Shown: in pieces, positions 55,260-64,000 of the stretch | How positions within the stretch are numbered: position 1 is the stretch's first letter | Layout: every line of letters starts with the position of its first letter | Source of the DNA: Tubiluchus corallicola | Lineage: Eukaryota; Priapulida; Priapulimorpha; Priapulimorphida; Tubiluchidae | Reading direction: 5' to 3' | DNA: 64,000 nt | Assembly: GCA_030141605.1 (NCBI GenBank) | Contig: JAQGDQ010001038.1 | Coordinates: 1 to 64,000 of the forward strand | Translations under genes and position numbers: made by a program | The notes under the pieces: generated by a model | Told to the model about the DNA's origin: nothing | The model's input: only the letters and a program-made list of their open reading frames with translations | The model's database searches: none

Positions 55260-57738
55260 TACAGGTGTTTTAAATGTTCTTACTTTTACATTAAACCTTT
55301 GTCATTTTGTTTATGTTATATTTAACCTGCTTTTTTATTCCGGTCCCTGGAACATAAGAAGTAACAGAAATTGATGTTTCAGTTAGCAATAAGTGTTTTT
55401 AAAATTCGAGTGGTAGTGTTATCGAGGATGTGAAATCTAGGATGACCCGTTTCACTTTAATACTTTCTCCACTTTTACTTTTAATTGACCATTTTCTGTT
55501 ATTTAAGAATTAGGATTTATATAATGGGCCATTTACAGGTGCGCATATATAGTTCGTATGGGTTTGCTAGTAATTATCGCTACTCTATTTATTGTACAAG
55601 GCTTTTATTGTATGGCGTGAATAAGATTTGATCACTGCCCTGCTTTCAGTTTTTTGTATTAATTACCCCAATTAGAGTTGCATAATTTCGTTTTCGTGAG
55701 GAAAACTGTTTACATTTACCGTCTTCGGTTAACTACCTCACATTACGTTCTGCACTTTTCAAGTAATAAATTTCACAGGCTGCCGAACTATCACTGAAAC
55801 TTTAGAAAATGGAAACAAGTGCAAGCCTCCCTTTTGAAATTAGTGATATAGTGATTTTCCATGGCAGCGTGAAATACGTAGGAGTTTATTTTTTCACTGC
55901 GATATATGAAAAATCATTGGCCCGCAGTTCAAAAGTGAAGTTTGTACTTGTTATTTGCTGAATTAAATGGTAAGTTAACAAATTATAATACTTTTATTTT
56001 ATTTATTTCGCACAAAATGCAGCTTATATGCAGAGCATGCAAGGAAGTTAATCATGCAAAATAATCAACAGAGTATAAAAGAAGTAACAACAAAATATTT
56101 GAAATGACAGGCAGAATAACAGGCACTCCGTGTACTGCTTCACACATTTAAGAAAATCTTAACGTACAGATATTTTTTGTATTGAAATTAAAACTTTGTG
56201 TGCAACCATACGTTAGCCTCTGCTGAAAATGGAAGGTGGGTGGTCACAAAACGAGAAGTTGGTGAAAATGTGTTTTCAAACTATCCTGTTCCTCAGATAT
56301 TTATGTCTAGACAATAGATGTCGTCATTCAAGTAAAGTAGTATAAAATTGGACTGAAGAAAATTCGCATTGATCGTTTATTCGAAACAGCGATTGAATGG
56401 AAAGAGAGCTGTGATACTACCCTGTCGTACTCCGTAGCTTGCATGCGCCATTCGATGTATAACTCCTCGCTCTGATAATTTCAGCTTTCACATCTCACCT
56501 AAAGTCATAACTGCGTTTGCAGACAGGTTAGATACACCAGGTGGGTGAATGCCAGGATGCGTTGTGCTACCTGAACTTGTTGTGTGTTTGGCGGCTCTTT
56601 GTTTAGACAACCAAGGACTCGAATAGAAATTTGCTCTACATTGTTTACTGCGTCAAATTTACAGGAACGATCAATTTACTTGTCAATAATGAAAAAGTGA
56701 GTTGGTGGATTGCGATCGATTAGCGAATACAGTCGGTAATTACATATATATATATATATATTCTGGTTAATTAGTTTTTTTCTATAAACATGTTTTTTAT
56801 TTGTTCATATCATAAGCTTAAGGTGAACAGAAAAAAGAGGTTTGAACCCCAAGCTTGTACATACATTGAAAATTAATTAATACATTAATACATTAATTAA
56901 TAATAAAGCATCGGAGAACTTTTACATTGGCAAAATGCTCTACACTCTGTAAACAGTTATCTGCAGCACTTTTCATTACGTTAATAATGACCTAAATTTT
57001 AGCGTTACTCATGTCTTATAATTAATGTTACAATATTATTTTTAATTTGGGCATGCATACCTTCTTTTGCTTATGCACAATTTCGTCGCTAGTTGCCTTG
57101 ACATTTCAATAAGCTGATTTACTTTTGATACCATTTTCCGAAATCACATGGAACACGAATAAATCCTTAATTGTATATTAGCTCGGGCCGCAGTGACATA
57201 ATTGGGTGAGATTGCACAAGCAGAGGAATCTTTTGAGATCAGAGCATTTCTATTGATGGCTGAAGCATTATGGAATTCCACACATTTGAGAATTAGAACA
57301 CGTACAGTATTGTTATAGCAATAATGCTTGTATCATTTATGTTTATGAAAAGGCAGAACAAATTAAACGGATGGGGTTTTGAGAATGAAACCTTTTTTCA
57401 AATTAATACGAATGCAATATTACATGATAAGATTCAATTAAATATAACGCATAATAATTAGAGAAAATAGAATTCTGGTAACCAATTTACCAATGATAGG
57501 AGCTTGAGGTACCTACTAACAACCCTTGAAGCTGGTGGATTGTAATTTGCACATTGGCAACTTTCTGGTAAAGAATATCATAGATAAGATGGCCGAGGGA
57601 AAACCTGGATTGTTAAGCATTTTAAAAATGCGATTATACGAAAACAGGAACAAAGGTCTGCTGTTCTTATATATAATTATATACACATATGCAAAGTGAT
57701 CTACAAAATTAATATATATAAATTCTAGTATATATTTA

Positions 57739-57777
<39 letters not shown>

Positions 57778-59390
57778 CTGCGAAACTACGAAAAAATCTT
57801 GACGCTGAGAGCTGGCGTAAATATCTCTAACTATGGTGTAAGGTTCTTACAAATAGCTACACTAGGTGTTACTATAGTATGGTCTGTGAGAAGGGCTTCC
57901 TACCCATCATCCCTCCTCTCATAATATGCTATAACCTATCAACGCATAACATGATCTTGGAAAATGCATGACACAGATATCCAGGATAGTATAGTGGAAC
58001 TGCTGAGTCTTTAACTTTTAACTGTGACTTTACTTTACGAATAAAAAACGGTTAAAACCCTAAACTTGGTTAAGAGTCTCTGAAGCAGTAAAATTGTGCA
58101 CATCTGCTGTTTGACTGATCTAACATAAGGAGACCATCAGTGGTGATGCCAAACCACTTTAGCATTGATATTGGGGATGGAGCTTTATTCACACTGGTAA
58201 TGTGTTGGAAGTTTCTACGATGTGCCTAATTCTAAGCTATATGAGAGGTGAATTTAGCCTCCAGTATGAAGCAAGACGTTGTGACGTATCCTGAGTCAAC
58301 CAAAAAGACTTGTAAGTCATGTCTTAATTCAGCGTCTGTTGTTGGAATGCTTGAAATCAATGTATGTTATTTCCAACATGAAAAACAAATATGAAGTAGA
58401 CCCCCGTAAAACATTAAGCCTTAAACTCGTTGGTTTTTTATGTGAGCCCTCGACTTTGCAAATTCTTTAAAACAAAAGCAGATTAATTAAAACTGCGTCG
58501 TTGATTCTCTGGTTCACATGCCTTGTTGCCTTCTGCAAAAATTGCAGGACAGCAACCGCCCACATATCGTGAATAAAAGATGACGCGACAAGTTAGTCAG
58601 ATTTGTGGATGAGTTGGGAGGTAAAGAGTTGCACCCCCACCATAAAAATCTACTAGCCCCCAACATATGGAAACTGTTTAACTGGTCTAGAACTGTTTGG
58701 ATAGCGGTGTAACAATTTTTATTAACAAAATTTGATTTTATAGTCCGCGCCCTTTAGTTTTTCTTGTCTAGTACGTACCAACAAATATCGCGTTCTTCAC
58801 ATTCAGAAAACATTCAGAATTTTGAGTATATATACATGTTATACGTAATACGGAAGCAATGTAAAATATAACTTTATTATTAATCTAACTGTGTGTCCAT
58901 AATGCCCGCGAGGGACTCTCACAAGTGAAAGTGTAACAGCTCAGACAGAAGTTAAGTCACACTTCCTTAAGTTTCGTTGACTTTTTTGTTCATATCTATA
59001 TGCTAACAGGGTATGTATAACATAATACAACTAAGCAACTACCTATTCGGTGCCTGGTAAAATGCAATTGTTTCTTGCATTATATAACTGACCTTCAGAA
59101 ACTTCATTTGAGGTGGGTGCACTTCAATATGGGGACTGGCTATTTGTTTAAAGGTTGGAAAACGTTTACACAAGCAGGGAATTCGGGTTTCTGTTTTCGA
59201 AGCTAAGCGTTGAGAAATTTATATCACGGCTGTGGCGAAGTTGACGATCTCAGAGTGAACACAAAGTATTTCTCTGATTACAATTTTTTACACAAAACAT
59301 ACTGCATATTTCCTGCAGTCTGTTTGTCATTTCAAGAAATGTTTTCCACTTTACTAGCTGAACTTCAACATGTGCTCTGTTAATTCTTGA
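55260..59390. other. Gene-poor AT-rich stretch
   Basis: No exons with support were found. (TA)n tracts lie at about 56739-56761 and 57737-57772. Confidence 0.5.
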
Positions 59391-59399
59391 AGCACATCT

Positions 59400-59860
59400 A
59401 AGTGTTACTCGATTTCACGTAATGCTTTATCTCTTCGTTCACCGTCACTATAGACTCTGTTATTCTTCCTTTCAGAGTTTTGAAGATTAAAAAATAGTGA
59501 ACAGTGCATTTTGTCCTTCGCATACGCCCATAAAAAGAACAAGATGTGGTGGACGGTGTAGCCATGTTGTTGGTCCATCATTCTCATTGTTTTGGAAAGT
59601 TGCATTCAAGAATTAACTAAATCCTACTAGTGCGCCTTCTTGTTGGAAAACGACCCATGGCTGAATTTTTTCTTACTGTAAAGCCACAAAATGTCCAAGT
59701 AATCACTTGATAAAGTGATGTTCTCAATAAAGAAGAAAGGTCCTATAACCTTAACATGCATTAGATCACTTATGCTGATACTGATGATTGATTGCATAGC
59801 CTGCTGTAAGGGAAAATGCCTGTACAATACGCGTGAAAGAAAATCTATGAACATTCATAT
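59400..59860 (-). pseudogene. Mariner-like DDE transposase relic
   Basis: Minus frames read in order: VKVIGPFFFIENITLSSDYL, then in another frame VVFQQEGALVGF (compare FQQDGAPPH), then HILFFLWAYAKDKMHCSLF and a closing RDKALREIE. Blocks of this kind ('GPFFF.ENVT...YL', 'QQDGAP.H', 'FFLWG.VKD.VY') define the C-terminal half of mariner-related transposases. Frameshifts and the missing N-terminus show it is dead. No terminal repeats were seen. Confidence 0.75.
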
Positions 59861-60193
59861 TTGTGTCTCAGCTGGATGCAGGGACCAAAGCAACCAATGT
59901 GTTTTTATTGAAGGTTAAATAATGAGAAGTCTAAACGTCCATTATGCAACAGACAAGCACAATCGTTTAAAATGCTGCTATTCTGTAATAAATGTAGTAA
60001 TAATTTAAAAGCTTATATTAACTTAACTACTTAACCCTAAACTTCAATCAATGCACTTCATTTGCGTCTCCATTAATAAGCAATTGGATCACATTTATCC
60101 TTGAGAGAAAGCAATTTGTGATCTTGGTGATTTTTTAATTACTTCTGATTGATCCCACGACGGACGGTCCTCTCCGTTCTCTTTCATGTGTCC

Positions 60194-60295
60194 TCAGGCG
60201 ATGGTAATAAATGTGTTTTCACTTAGTATACCAGTCTTTTCGGCATCCTTCATCTGGGCATAAAATTGTCGTTTTGTTTCAGCAATAACCTTGTG
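60194..60295 (-). CDS. Terminal exon of an unidentified gene
   Basis: The acceptor ATGGTTTTCAG is followed in phase 0 by 33 codons, HKVIAETKRQFYAQMKDAEK then TGILSENTFITIA, and a TGA at 60196-60194. The amphipathic, charged sequence and clean acceptor look like a real last exon. Preceding exons would lie to the right on the minus strand; none could be picked with confidence, and the gene may extend outside the window. The protein family is not recognised. Confidence 0.45.
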   Translation of the reverse strand, partial: HKVIAETKRQFYAQMKDAEKTGILSENTFITIA

Positions 60296-61649
60296 CTGAA
60301 AACCATTGTAATTAGAGTAAAAGGACAATTACGGGACAGCTGATTCAAACGTCATATTAAGTGTCAATTCTTTGCTGTTACTAACTTGCTAGTAATAGTA
60401 ACCTTTTGGAATTTGAAAAATTGAAACGAAAACTTCTGTCTCTACAAAAGCTAGTTAGTTTAGTCGTAACTGAGGCGGCTAATTTTGCGAGCAAATTGTA
60501 TGATTAGATAACTAATGTTTGTTGATAAAGATAGTGGTTCTACAGTCCTTGGTTCAAATCCACCTTCAGCTCGCCCTTCTTTTACACTTCTTAGGTTAAA
60601 TTTCTTACACAAAAAATAAGGTTGTACTTTGCAAGTTTTTATACCTTGTGAAACAGTGGTCTAATGTACTAAAGAAAAGTACAAGTCTTTCAGCATGTTG
60701 GGTTTGGTTAACTGTTATCACCTAAACTTGTCAAATTTTAAAGAAGAAATTTGCAAAAAACTGCCTATAAAGTATAAAGTTAATTTATACTACCGCTGTA
60801 TATAAATTTTTAGGCGCAGAGGTAGCCGCCATTCACTTGAAAATTATATCGCAGCTGGTGCATTTCGTGACTTTCGTAAGCGCATCGTGACTTTCCGTAA
60901 TTCGCGCGTTGCTTAAGGTAATTCAAACGTCCGCAGCTTACCTAATGTTTATGCAAAAATATCATAGAATTAGTTATCTATTTTTTTGTAAAAACTTATT
61001 ATACTTTTGACGGATATTGACAGTGCGCTAGTTTTCTCTGACGAACGACGTCATTGGTGGAAGAATGGACGTTCAAAATGGGAGCGCTTATATCGCCAAA
61101 TAATCGCGCTTAAAGTGATTTTACTAATTACACGAAGCATTTATCACACTTATTACGGATTTTCGTTTTACTGAGTCTACTTCATTCAGTGGTATCGTAG
61201 TGATCTCAATATTAACTTCATTAGTCTACTACAGGAATTTTAATTTACACCTGTATAATAGCGCGCTCCTCTCTCTACACAACGTCTGCTTATATTTCTG
61301 CTCAAGCCAACTTGGTAGTAGAAGACTTGATGGTGGTACAAAACCTTCAAGTTATGTTGGCTAAAAAATTCTCAACCACCGAACAGGAGTTTACCATAAC
61401 GCAAGATGAACGTCATTGGTCGATTACCTGCGAATAAAATTAAAAATCAAATTAATAAAGGCGTTCCGGAACACCTTAAATAATTTCCACTTTTGCAATC
61501 TTTGCCAGCTACGCAGTGTGTGCTCCCTCTAATTGTCAAACTCCTACCTGGTACAAGCGTTTTCTTCATACACACTTCAACCTGCTTAATGCAAATCGTT
61601 GCGGCGGGACCGAAATATAGTTCAATATCATTCATTATCATTCTAAGAT

Positions 61650-61650
<1 letters not shown>
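60296..61650. other. Unassigned stretch with possible promoter-like segment
   Basis: The segment 60820-61100 is richer in CpG than its surroundings and includes GCCGCCATT, CGACGTCATTGG and repeated CGTGACTTTC. It could be a promoter for the unidentified minus-strand gene or a mobile-element 5' end. A tRNA-like box B (GGTTCAAATCC) occurs near 60553. Confidence 0.35.

Positions 61651-61676
<26 letters not shown>
61651..61676. repeat. (TA)n microsatellite
   Basis: The tract forms the end of the minus-oriented element whose tail reads AAATAAAGATTATT, the same tail word as in the two SINE copies. Confidence 0.9.
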
Positions 61677-61680
<4 letters not shown>

Positions 61681-62060
61681 ATAATCTTTATTTGCCATAA
61701 AAAATCGATACTAAACACTGAATGGGCAGAGCTGTTAACCAAATTTGGTTGGTAACCCATCCTCTCTCAACCAGGTAAATAGTCTGGGACCGTATGACAG
61801 ATGAAACTGAAAACCAGAATCAACCCTGTCCAGCAGTCACTCATCTATTTCAAGCTAGGCTTTGTGTTGCTTAACTGTCGTACCAGAGCACAGTCGTGAA
61901 CACTCGGTTAAATCCTACGTCCTCCAAATTCTATAGCTTGCCATCTTTTTCTCTTGGCAAAGGAGGAAGATTCAAGCAGCAATTTTAAGTGCTTAACTTC
62001 ATGTTCAAGTTCATGATTATCATTCTAGTTTGCCAAAACACTTCAGTATTTTTTTATTTT
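61677..62060 (-). mobile_element. Retroelement-like segment with SINE-type tail
   Basis: Read on the minus strand it ends in GGCAAATAAAGATTATT followed by (AT)n, resembling the shared SINE tail. Its distal part (about 61921-62060) has a related copy at about 63585-63775 in the same orientation. A broken frame contains EHEVKHLKLLLESSSFAKRK, which could be a coding remnant. The family was not identified. Confidence 0.45.
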
Positions 62061-62339
62061 GGGAACGTATGCGTAAACTGCACAGAGTTCAAACACATTG
62101 TCGAACTACGTCAGCCCTCTATGATGTCTCAATATGTTTTAATTAATCTGCCACTACTGCCTTACTTATTTTCCATGTTTAAATGTAACACGCAGACCGC
62201 AGACATGTTTTTGTGAATGTTTGTGATAGGATAAAATTGTTTACAATTATCTTTCATTATATTTAACAGAAAATGAAAAACGACCGCATAGACACCCTGC
62301 GGCCATTTCGTGAAACTAATAGAGAGTGACGTGTTTGGG

Positions 62340-62640
62340 TGTACTTGAAGTATGCCTTCATTTAGTAGCTCGTCTTTAACTCTAGGATGCCAAAAAATAT
62401 CAATTGTGTTTGCAGAGATTTCCGCACAGTGGACGTTCATCTTAAATTTATTACTGTCACATCACCACCTGTCCACTGCAAAATCCTGTAGGATTTTTTT
62501 TATGGCAAGGGTGACTTCGGTGCCCGACAAGACTGTCATGTTTTTTCAATGTGTGAGCCTGAGCAAGTATCGAACCCGCGGCTTGGGGTTCGACCATTCG
62601 CCGGACTTGACAGCTCATTACGCAACTAATTAAAACAATG
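62340..62640 (-). mobile_element. Possible tRNA-derived SINE fragment
   Basis: On the minus strand, GCGGGTTCGATAC (box B-like) lies about 35 bp after a box A-like GAGCTGTCAAGTCCGGCGA. It is followed by unrelated sequence with CACAGTGGACAGGTGG-like words. Its sequence differs from the SINE at 31594, so it would be a separate family. A full tRNA fold is not supported. Confidence 0.4.
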
Positions 62641-64000
62641 GAATTATTTCATTCAGTAGTCCTATATGCTGATTACGTTGACAGTTAATAAGGAAAAACC
62701 ACTACAAACAGTGTTTCATGAATGTTTAACTATGTGTTCAGAGTAGATTGTTTAGGGTTAAGTTGATATGCATCTATTGTATCTGCGGCCCTGAGAGTAA
62801 CTGTAACATCGCAACACCCGGGGCAGTCTAAATTCCACTCTTAGTAGGTGAACAACGTAACCTAAATTATAAACCGTTTAAAAATAAATTCATACCATTT
62901 CATATCAAATAATCTTTTTGAGTAATATGATAATTTATGAGATACTTTACTAGATGGAAAATTATTATCTTTTGTGCTCGTTTGAATCTTTAATGAGCAT
63001 CCATATTTTTCTTTTCGCGGGTAGATATTTAAAAACTGTGTTCGCCTGTTTTTACAACTTGGTAATCTATCAAAAAATGGTTAGACACAGAAAAGTAACG
63101 CAGATGGTTGTAGTGAGACCAGAATCTACTCGTTATCGTAAATGATTTTGTGAGAGGAGATAATGAACCAACAGGCGGCATTTTCGGATATTTACGTATT
63201 CACCCTTAACGTTAGAGTATTCTAAACGCCTAGAAGCAATTTTTCTGGTCACTAATCCACTTAATAACCAGACCTAGCGAAACCACTTTGGTTTTAATCA
63301 CGTCCCGCGGCTACTAACCTCTTCTGCTGCTCAAGAAATTAAACAGAACAAGGAAATGACAAGATGTTATTTTCCGAATATTTTCGCTTCGTTTTAGCTT
63401 TTCTTTAATTCCATAAATTCTTTCGACAGTGAAGACAAGACAGTGAAGAAACAATTAAAAACAAATAATATTGTAGTCATAATACTAGAATGAGCTAGCA
63501 TTACAAGTGGTACCTTAGTTTACAAACAAGCAACCGCTGCGTACCACCGAAGCAATCGTAACATCCCTTTACACCAATCTGCTTTACTGCAAGGCTGCCA
63601 TAAGCTCTTCTTCTTCCTCATTTTTTCTCTCTACAAAGGTGAAAAATTCGACAGCAATTATAAGTTCTTAACTTCTCGTTCAAGTGTACTGTGATCAGCC
63701 AAGGTCTCCGAAACACCTTTAACTCTTGCTTACTTCCTTCATTTCTCAGTTTTGTAAACACTTCAATTCTGGTAAAACGTCAAGAGGATTAATTTGTTGT
63801 AAAGAGACTGTGCCTAACCAATTAAGGCAAAAGTCCAGGCTAGCATACCATTATATGCAAAGTGCAACCTGTGTCAATATGAATTATTACGTGAGTTATA
63901 GTCATGATGCTTATTTTCAATAAAACTTATGACTTTTCTCTGGATCTGTAGATTTTATATGCATGGGAGTGTAAATGGTATTAGAGGACCGCTGTATGGA
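62641..64000. other. Unassigned right-edge stretch
   Basis: No supported exon. It contains the second copy (about 63585-63775) of the repeat at 61921-62060. Confidence 0.45.

Noticed and set aside
59800-59918. EGF-like cysteine pattern at the end of a plus-strand frame
   Set aside because: Only a few cysteines, and the frame is antisense to the mariner relic.
60536-60580. tRNA gene suggested by GGTTCAAATCC
   Set aside because: No box A at the right distance and no cloverleaf could be drawn.

Overview
The window is nuclear DNA of an animal. Genes are split by introns of about 0.3-3 kb with consensus GT-AG sites, spacers are AT-rich, and there are many simple-sequence repeats and decayed LINEs, SINEs and a mariner-like relic. 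A short TTAGGG-like array, the SINE/LINE mix and the gene types fit a marine invertebrate, perhaps a non-vertebrate deuterostome such as an ascidian. That placement is inference. No bacterial, viral or organellar gene arrangement was seen.

Four genes can be assembled from exon sequence, with reading phase agreeing at every junction: (1) a NOXRED1-like Rossmann-fold oxidoreductase on the minus strand (20355 to 14453, 5 exons, 600 aa) with a long repeat-bearing C-terminal tail; (2) a secreted trypsin-type serine protease on the plus strand (23163-30982, 8 exons, 287 aa) with Phe where Arg/Lys is expected at the activation site; (3) a secreted or lysosomal arylsulfatase on the plus strand (34909-45298, 7 exons, 534 aa) with an intact CTPSR formylglycine motif; (4) a Golgi-type GT32-like glycosyltransferase on the minus strand (51090 to 48995, 2 exons, 354 aa) with a signal anchor and a DXD motif. 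Arylsulfatase and glycosyltransferase converge tail to tail. Both act on glycans in the secretory or lysosomal system, but nothing in the sequence shows co-regulation.

Other possible coding pieces are two linked minus-strand exons near the left edge (2337-1667), a minus-strand ORF inside arylsulfatase intron 1 (36309-35704), a weak terminal exon near 53.3-53.4 kb and a terminal exon at 60295-60194. None could be assigned a product.

Layout: 1-2.4 kb, a 320-bp-arm inverted repeat and unassigned exons; 2.4-14.4 kb, gene-poor DNA with MITE-like palindromes, microsatellites, a head-to-head array of ~65-bp repeats and a LINE relic; 14.4-20.9 kb, the NOXRED1-like gene with triplet repeats; 22-31 kb, the trypsin gene with retroelement pieces in its introns; 31.5-34 kb, a tRNA-derived SINE and a CR1-like LINE end; 34.5-46 kb, the arylsulfatase gene with a LINE relic, a second SINE, a (TG)n tract and a 52-bp minisatellite; 48.9-51.1 kb, the glycosyltransferase; 51-64 kb, mostly unassigned DNA with a mariner relic, tRNA-like SINE pieces and repeats.

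The observations most worth following are the SINE/LINE shared 3' tail with a conserved stem-loop, the unusual trypsin activation site, the repeat-bearing NOXRED1-like tail, and the two inverted-repeat structures at the left edge and near 12 kb. No clearly new molecular system is evident.
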